Positions 27,395 to 36,241 of a stretch of 64,000 nt of DNA are shown piece after piece. This DNA is from Bordetella parapertussis (GTDB taxonomy: Bacteria; Bacteroidota; Bacteroidia; Chitinophagales; Chitinophagaceae), in NCBI GenBank assembly GCA_943331005.2, contig CALQJX020000020.1, positions 1 through 64,000 of the forward strand. Reading direction: 5' to 3'. The notes beneath the pieces were generated by a model. That model ran no database searches. It worked only from the letters and a program-made list of their open reading frames with translations, and had not been told where the DNA came from. Position numbers and translations under genes: made by a program. Each line of letters starts with the position of its first letter. Position 1 is the first letter of the stretch.

Positions 27395-27916
27395 TTATGA
27401 ATTGATGTTTGAGGGGAGTAATGTCTCATAGATCGAATAATTCTCCTCGTCGAAGCAAACAAAAATGAGCTCCTGCAGCAAATCCGGCTGTTGGTTAATG
27501 AACTGGCTAACTGTATTTACCGCAATTGCCGCTGCCTGCTCTTTAGGGAAATGATAAACGCCAGTACTTATGTTTGGGAATGCTATGGTGCTGATATTTT
27601 GTTCTTTCGCCAGTAATAAGCTATTGTGGTAGGCATTAGAAAGAAGTAACGCTTCCCCCTTGTTACCGCCATGCCATACCGGTCCTACTGTGTGAATCAC
27701 ATAACGGGCTGGCAGGTCATAGCCCTTTGTTATTCTTGCCTCACCGGTGGGGCAGCCGTTCAGTAGCCTGCATTCTGCCAGTAATCCGGGCCCTGCAGCC
27801 CTGTGTATGGCGCCATCTACACCGCCACCACCCAGCAGCGAAGAGTTAGCTGCATTTACTATGGCATCGGTGTGCAGCGTGGTAATGTCTCCTTTAAGCA
27901 GGCTTAGTTTTGTCAT
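27395..27916 (-). CDS. Macro domain protein (O-acetyl-ADP-ribose deacetylase-like)
   Basis: A 173-residue single macro domain close in pattern to Ymd[38 protein letters not shown] (the ADP-ribose binding Asp and the catalytic [14 protein letters not shown] segment), [27 protein letters not shown], and [17 protein letters not shown]. It should hydrolyse O-acetyl-ADP-ribose or remove ADP-ribose from targets. The gene starts inside the end of the CCA-adding enzyme gene (23-bp overlap), so it may be translationally coupled to tRNA maturation; whether that is functional is unknown. Confidence 0.93.
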   Translation of the reverse strand: MTKLSLLKGDITTLHTDAIVNAANSSLLGGGGVDGAIHRAAGPGLLAECRLLNGCPTGEARITKGYDLPARYVIHTVGPVWHGGNKGEALLLSNAYHNSLLLAKEQNISTIAFPNISTGVYHFPKEQAAAIAVNTVSQFINQQPDLLQELIFVCFDEENYSIYETLLPSNINS

Positions 27917-29333
27917 TGTTCACCGGTTTCAGGTTCAGTTCACTCGCCTTGTTCAGCAACAGTTCGTATGCTGCGTCCTGTTCGTTGGGTATAATACCAT
28001 CCAGTATCGCCTCTCTTATGGTGGTTTTCAGTACACCAACCTCCCTCGAAGGCCCCAATCCGAAAATGTGCATGATGTCATCTCCGCTTATGGGCGGTTG
28101 CCAGTTCCTTATTTTATCTTTCTCTTCTACCTCTTTCAGCCTCTGTTTTACAAGCTCAAAATTCTCCAGATACCTTTTTACTTTCAGTCTGTTCTTAGAG
28201 GTAATATCGCTTTCGCAGAGTATCATCAGGTCTTCCAGGTCGTCGCCGGCATCAAACAACAGCCTGCGCATAGCAGAGTCTGTTATGTCTTCCTTGGTCA
28301 GACTGATGGGGCGCAGATGCAATGCCACCAGTTTGGCAACATACTTCATCTTCTCATTCTGCGGCAACTTCAGCTGGCGGAAGATCTTCGGGGTCATTCT
28401 TTCGCCCACTACTTCATGTCCGTGAAAGGTCCAGCCATGACCATCTTCATATTTTTTAGTGGCAGGTTTGCCAATATCGTGCAGCAATGCTGCCCAGCGT
28501 AGCCACAGATCGCTGCTTTTGTCGGCAGTATTGTCTATGACCTGCAGTGTATGGTAAAAATTATCTTTATGTCCCTTGCCCTCAACTATCTCCACCCCGG
28601 AAAGGTCTGTCATTTGCGGGAAGAACTCGCGCAGCAGGCCGCTGCGAAACAGCAGATCCAGCCCCACAGATGGCTTTGCGGCAGCCATTATTTTATTGAG
28701 CTCATCAGTTATTCTTTCCTGAGATACTATTTTCAGTCTGCCTTTGTTGCGGCTTATCGATTCAAATACTTCAGGTACGATCTCGAAACCAAGCTGTGTA
28801 GCAAAGCGTATGGCGCGCATCATGCGCAGCGGATCATCCGAAAAAGTAGTGTCAGGATCCAGCGGGGTGCGAATGGTGCATGTTTTCAGATCGGCAATAC
28901 CATCAAACGGATCTACCAGTTTTCCATAGTTACCGCTGTTCAGACTTATGGCCAGTGCATTGATGGTGAAGTCACGGCGGTGTTGGTCGTCTTCAATAGT
29001 GCCTTCTTCAACCTGTGGTTTGCGGGAGTCGCTACTGTAAGATTCCTTACGGGCGCCAACAAATTCCACATCCAGCCCATGCAGGCGAAACTGTGCAGTG
29101 CCAAATGTTTTGAAAAAACTTACGTGTGGTTTATGTGGAAAGGTGTTGGCAACGGCATGTGCCAATGCAATACCATCTCCGGTACATACTATATCTACAT
29201 CCTTGGTGGGCCTGCCCAGCAATTTATCGCGCACAAATCCCCCGATAAGGTAGCAGCTTACATTTAAGCTAGCAGCGGCATCTCCTATCGTTTTAAATAG
29301 CTTTAGCTCTTCAGGGGTACAAACAATATCCAT
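27894..29333 (-). CDS. cca: CCA tRNA nucleotidyltransferase / HD domain protein
   Basis: Adds or repairs the 3' CCA end of tRNA. The 479-residue protein has the class II nucleotidyltransferase head [25 protein letters not shown] (the GGxVRD and DxD motifs), then [10 protein letters not shown], the [41 protein letters not shown] template region, and [11 protein letters not shown] metal-dependent HD domain follows with [30 protein letters not shown], as in many non-gamma-proteobacterial enzymes. Whether it adds both C and A cannot be told from sequence. Macro domain gene overlaps its end by 23 bases. Confidence 0.92.
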   Translation of the reverse strand: MDIVCTPEELKLFKTIGDAAASLNVSCYLIGGFVRDKLLGRPTKDVDIVCTGDGIALAHAVANTFPHKPHVSFFKTFGTAQFRLHGLDVEFVGARKESYSSDSRKPQVEEGTIEDDQHRRDFTINALAISLNSGNYGKLVDPFDGIADLKTCTIRTPLDPDTTFSDDPLRMMRAIRFATQLGFEIVPEVFESISRNKGRLKIVSQERITDELNKIMAAAKPSVGLDLLFRSGLLREFFPQMTDLSGVEIVEGKGHKDNFYHTLQVIDNTADKSSDLWLRWAALLHDIGKPATKKYEDGHGWTFHGHEVVGERMTPKIFRQLKLPQNEKMKYVAKLVALHLRPISLTKEDITDSAMRRLLFDAGDDLEDLMILCESDITSKNRLKVKRYLENFELVKQRLKEVEEKDKIRNWQPPISGDDIMHIFGLGPSREVGVLKTTIREAILDGIIPNEQDAAYELLLNKASELNLKPVNNDKTKPA

Positions 29334-29409
29334 ATTTGCAGCAAAGCTATGATATTGAATTTAAAAGGGTCAATGGTAATGAGGATTTAGAAGGCAACTT
29401 GTGCTGTGT

Positions 29410-29982
29410 TTAATTCCTTAAAACCGTCATTTCGCCATCATCGTTCATTTTTATGAGTCGGGAAGGTAGGTGCAGTTCTTCATCTTCTCTGCGATAATTG
29501 ACCACATAGTCAACGCCATTGGTCACCGATTCGTCTATCATTCGGTATATGGCCGGGGTAGGCTGTCCGCTGATATTGGCAGAGGTAGATATGAGGGGTG
29601 AACGTAGCCGCTTGATGAGTGCTTTGCAGAATGGATCTGAAGTGACACGTATGGCTATGCTGCCATCTGCACTCACTACATTGGGCGGAAAACCAAGTGC
29701 ATTTTCATAGATCACTGTTGTGGGGCGTTCAAAATCTTCAACAATAGCTATTATGTCGGGGTGTGGAGCCGCAACATATTGCAGAATATCACGGGCGTCG
29801 GCAAGTAGTACTATCAGGCTTTTCTCGCGGGGGCGTTGTTTTATTTCAAATATTTTGTCCACAGCAGCTTCATTCAGGGCATCGCAGCCCAGTCCCCATA
29901 CAGTATCAGTAGGGTAGAGTATAGTTCCTCCCTGCTGCACAGCGGCAACACAATTCTTTATATCGTTTTCGAAGTCCACCAT
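29410..29982 (-). CDS. L-threonylcarbamoyladenylate synthase (TsaC/Sua5)
   Basis: Makes threonylcarbamoyl-AMP for the t6A modification of ANN-decoding tRNAs. The 190 residues carry GGTILYPTDTVWGLGCDALN, the KQRPREKSLIVLL motif that binds ATP/threonine, PTTVIYENA, GSIAIRVTSDPFCKAL and SPLISTSANISGQ. These match the essential TsaC form better than the paralogue at 13418-14035. It has no extra Sua5 C-terminal domain. It overlaps the upstream GT9 gene end by 25 bases; the gap to the downstream CCA gene is 76 bases, so it may share a transcript with a tRNA-maturation gene. Confidence 0.92.
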   Translation of the reverse strand: MVDFENDIKNCVAAVQQGGTILYPTDTVWGLGCDALNEAAVDKIFEIKQRPREKSLIVLLADARDILQYVAAPHPDIIAIVEDFERPTTVIYENALGFPPNVVSADGSIAIRVTSDPFCKALIKRLRSPLISTSANISGQPTPAIYRMIDESVTNGVDYVVNYRREDEELHLPSRLIKMNDDGEMTVLRN

Positions 29983-30968
29983 AAAAGCTGATCGTTAGTT
30001 ATATCATAGGCACATTTAAAATGACCCTGGGGACAGGTTTTGTGACCATGCAGGCCACAGGGTCTGCATCCAATAGTATCGGCAATTTCAACTGTTCTGG
30101 CATTGGGTCGCAGCGGACCAAACCCGAAAGACGGAACCGTAGAGCAGAAAACAGCTGTAACAGGTGCATTCATAGATGAGGCAAAGTGTAGCGGAGCAGA
30201 GTCGTTTACATAGTTCATTACAGCCACCTTCATTAAGGCAGCCGATTGCAGGAAATTCAGTTTACCGCAAAGGTCAGTTACTCTTGGGTGCATGCTGTTA
30301 CTCATTACTTCGCGGGCAGTGGCTGTATCAGATGGAGCGCCAATAATATATATATGATGATCCTTGGGTAGCTCGTCCAGCAGTTTAGACCACTTGCTTG
30401 CCGGAAATTGCTTGGTGAACCAGACGGAAGATGGCGCAATGCATATGTAAGGCTCTTTTCGGTATTGTTCAACCACTTTTTCGTCTGCCGGAGTGGGATA
30501 GAGTGCCGGCATGGCAGGGATACTGTCCGTAATATCTGCTATCAGCAACTGGTTGCGCTCCACTTCGTGGGTGGGCGAAACCGAATTGAGTGGAGATATG
30601 ACGTGTTCTGTCTTACGGGTATAGGAGAAAGAGAACGGATTTTTAGTAAAGCCCGAACGGTAGGGAGCGCCCGAAAGCATGGTTAGCAACCCTGATGAAC
30701 CAAATCGATGAGGGTTGATGACATGTGTGTATTTTTCCCTGCGAATACGAGTTGCCAGTTGCAGCAGATTCCTGTTCTTATTGCTCTTTTTGTCCCATAC
30801 CAGCACATTGCCTATGAAGGGGTGTGCCTGCAGCAGCCCTTCATTACCCTTGCGTAGCAGAAAGTCTATGCGCGCGTCCGGGAAGCTGCTGTGCAGCTTT
30901 TCAGCAAGAGCTGTGGCAAGCACCACATCACCGGTAAAAGCTGTCTGAATGATCAGGAATTTGTACAT
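29958..30968 (-). CDS. Family 9 glycosyltransferase (heptosyltransferase-like)
   Basis: A 336-residue GT-B enzyme of the ADP-heptose:LPS heptosyltransferase family. From the ATG at 30966-30968 it starts MYKFLIIQTAFTGDVVLATAL, the normal family start; the longer frame to 31013 adds 15 residues with no family match. Further marks are NPHRFGSSGLLTMLSGAPYRSGF, APSSVWFTKQFPASKW, and MNYVNDSAPLHFASSMNAPVTAVFCSTVPSFGFGPL. It probably adds a core sugar to lipopolysaccharide. Several Cys in the C-terminal region (GCRPCGLHGHKTCPQGHFKC) are typical for the Bacteroidota version. Confidence 0.93.
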   Translation of the reverse strand: MYKFLIIQTAFTGDVVLATALAEKLHSSFPDARIDFLLRKGNEGLLQAHPFIGNVLVWDKKSNKNRNLLQLATRIRREKYTHVINPHRFGSSGLLTMLSGAPYRSGFTKNPFSFSYTRKTEHVISPLNSVSPTHEVERNQLLIADITDSIPAMPALYPTPADEKVVEQYRKEPYICIAPSSVWFTKQFPASKWSKLLDELPKDHHIYIIGAPSDTATAREVMSNSMHPRVTDLCGKLNFLQSAALMKVAVMNYVNDSAPLHFASSMNAPVTAVFCSTVPSFGFGPLRPNARTVEIADTIGCRPCGLHGHKTCPQGHFKCAYDITNDQLLWWTSKTI

Positions 30969-31044
30969 GCGCAGCAAAATTACGACGGTATTTCTTTTGA
31001 ATTGTTTTAACAAAATAAAAATCTGTATTTACGATTTTTGGTAC

Positions 31045-31052
31045 TAAATTTG
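31045..31052 (+). promoter_or_regulatory. Promoter -7 element before DUF1573 cluster
   Basis: TAAATTTG matches the Bacteroidota consensus TAnnTTTG and lies 34 bases before the first DUF1573 ATG. A good -33 TTG at the expected distance is not seen. Confidence 0.4.
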
Positions 31053-31086
31053 TTGTACTTGTAAACAAAATCAAACGTATACGAAG

Positions 31087-31623
31087 ATGAGAAAGGTGTT
31101 TTTGATGTTCAGCATCGTGCTGTTATCCGGAGGTCTAGTAATGGCTCAGGGTAAGAAAAAGAAAAACAGGGATAAAGATAAAGAAGCTCCATTGGTAATA
31201 GAATCTGCTGCCAATGTAACTCCGGCCTCTGACGGTACTGCGCCAACTGCTCCGGTTACCACACTTAAAGTAGAAGATCTCGCTTTTACAGATGTTGTTC
31301 ACGATTTCGGTACTATTATGGAAGGTCCTGATGCGTCTTGTGTATTCACTTTCAAGAACAACGGTAATGAGCCTATCATAATCCAGAAGGCACAGCCATC
31401 TTGCGGTTGCACTGTTCCATCATTCTCCAGCGAGCCGGTAGCTCCTGGTGCAATAGGTAAAATAGATGTAGCCTACCACACCAAAGGCAAGCCCAATGCT
31501 TTCCAGAAGTCTATCACTGTAGTATCTAATGCAGGTACAAAAGTGCTTACCATCAAGGGTACTGTAGAGAAGGCACCAGCCAGCTCTGTTCCTGAGAACA
31601 CTTCTATGATGAAGACAAACTAA
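31087..31623 (+). CDS. DUF1573 protein, first of three tandem copies
   Basis: A 178-residue exported protein with signal peptide (cleavage near VMAQG), a Lys-rich linker (KKKKNRDKDKEA) and a C-terminal DUF1573 domain: VVHDFGTIMEGPDASCVFTF, NEPIIIQKAQPSCGCTVPSF, APGAIGKIDVAYHTKGKPN, VLTIKGTVE. The domain is a short immunoglobulin-like beta sandwich with an SCGCT motif; function is unknown although it is abundant in Bacteroidota. The Cys pair could bind a metal or form a disulfide. It is followed by two paralogues in the same direction. Confidence 0.9.
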   Translation: MRKVFLMFSIVLLSGGLVMAQGKKKKNRDKDKEAPLVIESAANVTPASDGTAPTAPVTTLKVEDLAFTDVVHDFGTIMEGPDASCVFTFKNNGNEPIIIQKAQPSCGCTVPSFSSEPVAPGAIGKIDVAYHTKGKPNAFQKSITVVSNAGTKVLTIKGTVEKAPASSVPENTSMMKTN

Positions 31624-31668
31624 ACAATAAATAATAAACTAATACTTAACCACTTAACAAACAAGTTC

Positions 31669-32175
31669 ATGAAAAAAGTATTCATCACTTTCCTCTGCCT
31701 TTCTTTCTCTGCAGCTGTAGCTACTGCTCAGGATTTGAAACCAGGTGCTCCATTGCCACCTCCTACTCCTACAACAGTTACTCCGGCACCTCCTCCTCCG
31801 GCACCGGCAAAGGTTAATCCTGATGCAGGTAAATTCAAGTTCACTGAGGAAACTCATGATTTCGGTGAAGTTCCGGAAGGTCCGCTTGCTGAATATGATT
31901 TCGAATTCAAAAATGTAGGTAAAGAGCCTATCATCATACAGGAAGCACATGGTTCATGCGGTTGCACAGTGCCAAAATGGCCACAGGAACCAATTCTGCC
32001 AGGTAAAAAAGGTGTTATTCACGTAGCATATACTTCTGCCGGTCGTCCTGGTCCTATCAATAAAGATGTTACTATCAACTCTAATGCGCAGCAGTCTCCA
32101 ATGGTGCTGCACATCAGGGGTAATGTAAAACCAAAACCTGCAGAAGCAGCTCCTGCTGATGCTTCTAAAAAATAA
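31669..32175 (+). CDS. DUF1573 protein, second tandem copy
   Basis: 168 residues. Signal peptide with cleavage near ATAQD, then a Pro-rich linker (GAPLPPPTPTTVTPAPPPPAP) and a DUF1573 domain with THDFGEVPEGPLAEYDFEF, KEPIIIQEAHGSCGCTVPKW, LPGKKGVIHVAYTSAGRPGP and MVLHIRGNV. The Pro-rich linker could span peptidoglycan or lift the domain off the membrane. The gap to the first copy is 45 bases, so they are probably one transcript; a GNRA-loop hairpin follows before the third copy. Confidence 0.9.
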   Translation: MKKVFITFLCLSFSAAVATAQDLKPGAPLPPPTPTTVTPAPPPPAPAKVNPDAGKFKFTEETHDFGEVPEGPLAEYDFEFKNVGKEPIIIQEAHGSCGCTVPKWPQEPILPGKKGVIHVAYTSAGRPGPINKDVTINSNAQQSPMVLHIRGNVKPKPAEAAPADASKK

Positions 32176-32203
32176 GGTCTTTCTCAACAGTTAAGAATAG
32201 TGT

Positions 32204-32231
32204 AAAATAGTTGGCGAAAGCCAACTATTTT
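32204..32231 (+). terminator. GAAA-tetraloop hairpin between DUF1573 copies 2 and 3
   Basis: Perfect 12-bp stem AAAATAGTTGGC / GCCAACTATTTT with a GAAA loop. The last four bases of the stem are T but no further T-run follows, so it may be a weak terminator or an mRNA-stabilising hairpin that lowers or separates expression of the third copy. Confidence 0.6.
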
Positions 32232-32266
32232 AGGAATAGGAATAGTCTGAAACTAAAAAGAACAAC

Positions 32267-32689
32267 ATGAAAAAAGTACTGATTGCATTAATGTGCATCG
32301 CTTCTTCAGGAATTACTTCACAAGCTATTGCGCAAGGCACAACACAACCTGCTAAAGCTGAAGGAGCTTTGTTTAAATTCGTGGACGGCGAAACACACGA
32401 TTTCGGAGTAATAAAAAGAGGTCCTGCTGCCGGACATACTTTCAAATTCAAGAATGTAGGTACAGAACCGATCATTGTAATGAACGTAACACCATCTTGT
32501 GGTTGTACCAACGTGGATTGGAGTAAGAATCCTGTTCTGCCCGGTCAGGAAGGTTTTATTCATCTTGACCTTAAAACCGAGGAGCAGCATGGTATCTTTC
32601 ACAAAGAAGTATACATACAGTCTAATGCTAAAACACCACATGGTGAGAAGCGCTACACGCTCTACATAAAGGGTGATGCAAAAGACTAA
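32267..32689 (+). CDS. DUF1573 protein, third tandem copy
   Basis: 140 residues with a signal peptide (cleavage near AIAQG), almost no linker and a DUF1573 domain: THDFGVIKRGPAAGHTFKF, TEPIIVMNVTPSCGCTNVDW, LPGQEGFIHLDLKTEEQHG and YTLYIKGDA. It keeps SCGCT but differs from the other two after it (NVDW instead of VPxF/W) and has a more charged strand. Its 91-base upstream gap with a hairpin suggests separate control. A strong terminator follows at 32721-32758. Confidence 0.9.
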   Translation: MKKVLIALMCIASSGITSQAIAQGTTQPAKAEGALFKFVDGETHDFGVIKRGPAAGHTFKFKNVGTEPIIVMNVTPSCGCTNVDWSKNPVLPGQEGFIHLDLKTEEQHGIFHKEVYIQSNAKTPHGEKRYTLYIKGDAKD

Positions 32690-32720
32690 CTGTCAGGTAA
32701 AGATATGTACAAACAATATT

Positions 32721-32758
32721 AAACAACAAGGGCTGCCATATGGCAGCCCTTGTTGTTT
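32721..32758. terminator. Terminator after DUF1573 cluster
   Basis: AAACAACAAGGGCTGCCA / TGGCAGCCCTTGTTGTTT, a near-continuous 18-bp palindrome ending in T-rich sequence. It closes the DUF1573 cluster on the plus strand and could also serve leftward transcripts. Confidence 0.85.
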
Positions 32759-32767
32759 GTAAGTATT

Positions 32768-33079
32768 TTATTTGCTCAGATCCCCATGTAGTTTGCTTAG
32801 TATCTCTGTAGTGAAGGAGTCGGCAGAGGCGCCATAACCAGTTTCCAGAATGCCCTTCAGACCACTTGCTGATCTTATAGCATAAACTGCTGCTTCATCG
32901 GCCGGATCTGTATTGACTTCATACCTTTATACATCTACTATTTCAAAATCATCTGCTTCAAATCGCTCTGTATTGCATATTATGCAGTTATCTACCAGAT
33001 TGAAATCAAGATCATACCCTTGCTTTTTCAGCGTATTAATTGCTTCTGAAACTGTGCCGTAATGAAATTATTCTTCCAT
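32768..33079 (-). pseudogene. Small 'phosphoribosylpyrophosphate synthetase-like' protein gene with two stops
   Basis: Read on the minus strand from the ATG at 33077-33079 to a TAA at 32768-32770, one frame of 104 codons gives MEE, a TAA, FHYGTVSEAINTLKKQG, YDLDFNLVDNCIICNTERFE, ADDFEIVDV, a second TAA, RYEVNTDPADEAAVYAIRS, ASGLKGILETGYGA and so on. This matches a family of about 100-residue Bacteroidota proteins that databases label PRPP synthetase although they lack that fold. The family has Tyr-Arg-Phe/Tyr at the second stop, so TAT or TAC to TAA is the simplest cause. The rest of the frame is intact, pointing to recent loss. It lies just after panB on the same strand. Confidence 0.75.
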
Positions 33080-33130
33080 AATAATTAGTTTTACTGATAT
33101 GTAAAGAACAAGGGGTAGTCAGGGTACAGA

Positions 33131-33946
33131 TCAATATTGTTCCTTCTCGTTAGGGAAGTCCTTCGACTTGATATCCTGAATATACTGCCTGGTTGCACCC
33201 GAAATGTCTTCGTACAGGTTGAGGTAACGACGCAGGAAACGTGGTGAAAAGTTCTTTGTGATTCCCAGCATGTCATGCATTACAAGTACCTGACCGTCTA
33301 CGCCACCACCGGCGCCAATGCCAATAACTGGTATCCTCAGCTTTGCAGCTACTGCAGCGCCCAATGCAGCTGGTATTTTTTCCAAAACCAGAGAGAAGCA
33401 ACCTGCCTCCTGCAAAGCTTCTGCATTCTGAATAAGCATTTCTGCCTCTTCTTCTTCCCTGGCACGAACGGTGTAGGTTCCGAATTTGTAGATAGACTGC
33501 GGTGTAAGACCAAGATGCCCCATTACCGGAACACCGGCACCAACAATACGTTTTATAGATTCACATACTTCTGCGCCACCTTCCAGCTTGATGCCATGTG
33601 CGCCAGCTTCTTTCATGATACGGATAGCAGAGTTAAGCGCTTCCTTGCTGTTGCCCTGATAAGACCCGAATGGAAGGTCTACTATAACGAGACAACGTTG
33701 ACAAGCCCTTACAACACTTTGCGCATGATAGATCATCTGGTCCAGCGTGATGGGTAGGGTGGTCTCATGACCTGCCATAACATTGGAGGCTGAGTCGCCC
33801 ACCAATATCACATCTATACCTGCATCATCAAATATGCGGGCCATAGAGAAGTCGTATGCGGTGAGCATACTTATCTTTTCACCCCTTTGTTTCATTCCTT
33901 GCAGGGTGTTGGTTGTGATGCGTTTTATTTCACCGTGGATCGACAT
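33131..33946 (-). CDS. panB: 3-methyl-2-oxobutanoate hydroxymethyltransferase
   Basis: Adds a hydroxymethyl group from methylene-tetrahydrofolate to alpha-ketoisovalerate, the first committed step to pantothenate. The 271 residues are typical: [99 protein letters not shown] and [18 protein letters not shown]. The usual CDGQVLV reads VDGQVLV here, losing the Cys but not the Asp. panC and panD are not nearby. A kinase for the pathway product (coaX) lies at 25.3-26.1 kb. Confidence 0.96.
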   Translation of the reverse strand: MSIHGEIKRITTNTLQGMKQRGEKISMLTAYDFSMARIFDDAGIDVILVGDSASNVMAGHETTLPITLDQMIYHAQSVVRACQRCLVIVDLPFGSYQGNSKEALNSAIRIMKEAGAHGIKLEGGAEVCESIKRIVGAGVPVMGHLGLTPQSIYKFGTYTVRAREEEEAEMLIQNAEALQEAGCFSLVLEKIPAALGAAVAAKLRIPVIGIGAGGGVDGQVLVMHDMLGITKNFSPRFLRRYLNLYEDISGATRQYIQDIKSKDFPNEKEQY

Positions 33947-34059
33947 GTAGCAGATTTTTGAAGTTGAGTAAGGGGTCTACAGCACTAAATAGTATTGTAA
34001 AAGTAAGCAACGAATCAACAAAACAGGCTTGTGTTCATCACAATATTGTTATAAGTTGT

Positions 34060-36096
34060 TTATTGTGCAAGCCAGTATTTACGCAATAACCACTCGGTTA
34101 CAGCAAGTAAAAGAATGATGAAGAAATACCATTTCCGCTCTACAAGTGGAACAGTTTCGGTATTGGTGCGAATAACGGGAGTAATGTTTTTATTGTTCTT
34201 TATGCTGTCATAGAGCGCACTTACTTCTTTCGCAGGCACAAAAGCACCATTGTGGTCTTTTGCCAGATTATAAAGAAGAGGATAATCGGCACCGGTTTCC
34301 ATGAGTTCCAGCGGTATACTTTCTACCACAAAAGCTCCTGATGCAGTAAGTTCCTTATTGTTGAAAGTGGTATGTGCGGTATAGGTATACCTGCCACCAG
34401 CCCTTATGCCAATATTGATGTTGTAACCAGTTCCCGATCTTTCGAAAGAATAGTCCTGTTTGCGGCCGGCACTATCTGCAATAGTTAGTTGCACATCTGC
34501 GGTGTTTACCTGCTCGTTATTGGCATTCAGCAAAATAGCATTGAGCGATATTGGTTCCTGATCGCTCCATATATGCCTTGGCATAGTTACTGTAAATGGC
34601 TTTTCGCCGGTATTGGCACACAAAAACGCAACAGTCTGCCGAATACATTCGTCTATAACATTGTGCTCGTTGAAGTGCTTGTATTCATACAATCTCCAAC
34701 GCCATATACCTTCTCCGGCCAGGAAAGCAGTAGGAACTGTGCCCTGTTGCATGCTCCACGCAGGCATAGTGCCGGCAGCAGTGCGTTGTGTAAAGAATAC
34801 ATTGGTGCCCGGGGCAGCAATGATATTGCCTGTATAGGAAGTAAGCGGAGGCATTTTGTCGGCAACCAGTTGTAGTCGTTGCGGCACGGTAAATGCATTG
34901 AAGGGCGTATTGAAAGTAGCCTGGGTTTCGTGTGCCGGATTGGCTGCTATGCCTGTTCTGGTAATGCTTTTCATACCATTTACGGCAAGCACATCAGTCT
35001 GTGAAGACAAGATGAACCACATGGGTTTGCGGGCCGCTTCCAGTTGGCCAGCAATACGTTGTCTTACAGATGGTAGCCCGTGTAGAATGATGGCATCATA
35101 GTCGGCAAGAGATGATGGGAAGTTATCAGCATTGCAAACTGATACTTCATAGCTTTCCAGAGAAGAGAGCGCATCTTTAAGTGCATTCGCATCCGGATGG
35201 GGAGCTGCAGCGGCTATGAGAATCTTCTTTTTTTCGTCTATTACTTCTACAAAAATATCTCTGCTGTTGTTTGTCAGATTTTTCTCGCCATCTGCCTTGG
35301 GCAGGCTAAGCACATAATGGTGCAGGCCTGTCTTTGCAGCTTTCACTGTAAAGGCAACATACCTGTCGAACCGGTCGTTATTTATTGACAATGGAACACT
35401 TGCTATCTGTTCGTCGCCTTCTTTCAGTATGGCACTGTTACTGTAACCACCGCATAGCGCTGCAATAACATCTGCACGTACTTCGAAACTACTGTTGAGC
35501 GTAGCGGTTCTGTTGGCATATGTACGCGAAATACGCAGGTCTTTCTCACGGGTACTGTCGCCCATCGCTACAGTATATAGTGCGCCCTGATAGCCGCTGC
35601 TTCGGTATGCAGGGCTTATACCCTGATTGAAACGGCCATCGGTAGCCAAAATGATGCCCCCCAGATTTTGCATGCCATAAAACTCCTCCGCACGTGCCAG
35701 CGCAGCAGATATATCTGTGGCAGGGCGGTCGTAATTGAATAATGTATCTTGCTGCACACCGTCACCAAATCCCCACTTTACTACTCTGAACTGACCACTC
35801 AACTTATCTGTCAGTGATTCTATGTTCTTCCTGTAGCTAGTAGAATCACCACCCAGCGCAATACCCGCAGATCTTGAATTGTCTTGCAGTAGCAGAATTA
35901 CAGGTTGTTCTGTAGTATGTTTTGTAATAACAATATCCGGTATCAATACCAGCAGCAAAGCAGCCAATACCACCAGCCCCCGCAGCATAGAGGTAAGCCA
36001 GGGGTAGGGGACAACACGCTTTTTATCGGCACGGTAAACGAGGAAAGCGGCAGCGGTAGCTATAACGATGGCCAATAGCCAATACATCAATTGCAT
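34060..36096 (-). CDS. VWA-like membrane protein, unknown role
   Basis: A 678-residue membrane protein. Two spans start it (MQLMYWLLAIVIATAAAFLVY and LRGLVVLAALLLVLIPDIVI), followed by a von Willebrand A-like domain whose metal site motif reads DNSRS (Asp72, Ser74, Ser76) and GIILATDGRFNQGISP. Later come a beta-rich region and a segment KKILIAAAAPHPDANALKDAL...YDAIILHGLPS that resembles a glutamine-amidotransferase-like fold, and a C-terminal span (WYFFIILLLAVTEWLL). Such proteins occur near BatA/BatB type genes in Bacteroidota, but none are next to it here. Function unknown; perhaps envelope assembly. Confidence 0.8.
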   Translation of the reverse strand: MQLMYWLLAIVIATAAAFLVYRADKKRVVPYPWLTSMLRGLVVLAALLLVLIPDIVITKHTTEQPVILLLQDNSRSAGIALGGDSTSYRKNIESLTDKLSGQFRVVKWGFGDGVQQDTLFNYDRPATDISAALARAEEFYGMQNLGGIILATDGRFNQGISPAYRSSGYQGALYTVAMGDSTREKDLRISRTYANRTATLNSSFEVRADVIAALCGGYSNSAILKEGDEQIASVPLSINNDRFDRYVAFTVKAAKTGLHHYVLSLPKADGEKNLTNNSRDIFVEVIDEKKKILIAAAAPHPDANALKDALSSLESYEVSVCNADNFPSSLADYDAIILHGLPSVRQRIAGQLEAARKPMWFILSSQTDVLAVNGMKSITRTGIAANPAHETQATFNTPFNAFTVPQRLQLVADKMPPLTSYTGNIIAAPGTNVFFTQRTAAGTMPAWSMQQGTVPTAFLAGEGIWRWRLYEYKHFNEHNVIDECIRQTVAFLCANTGEKPFTVTMPRHIWSDQEPISLNAILLNANNEQVNTADVQLTIADSAGRKQDYSFERSGTGYNINIGIRAGGRYTYTAHTTFNNKELTASGAFVVESIPLELMETGADYPLLYNLAKDHNGAFVPAKEVSALYDSIKNNKNITPVIRTNTETVPLVERKWYFFIILLLAVTEWLLRKYWLAQ

Positions 36097-36241
36097 AGAG
36101 ATGGCAAGCTAAGTATTTTTTTTTAGTTAGCCGACCCTCTTGCTATTGATGGTGCCAAACATCGTCATGTGCCTGTCGTTTTAACTTTTGCTATAGGTTC
36201 TATACCGATATTTACGCTAATTTCACAGCAAGAAGCGGGAT

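Noticed and set aside
28551..29267. 238-residue plus-strand open frame
   Set aside because: Antisense shadow of the CCA-adding enzyme gene.
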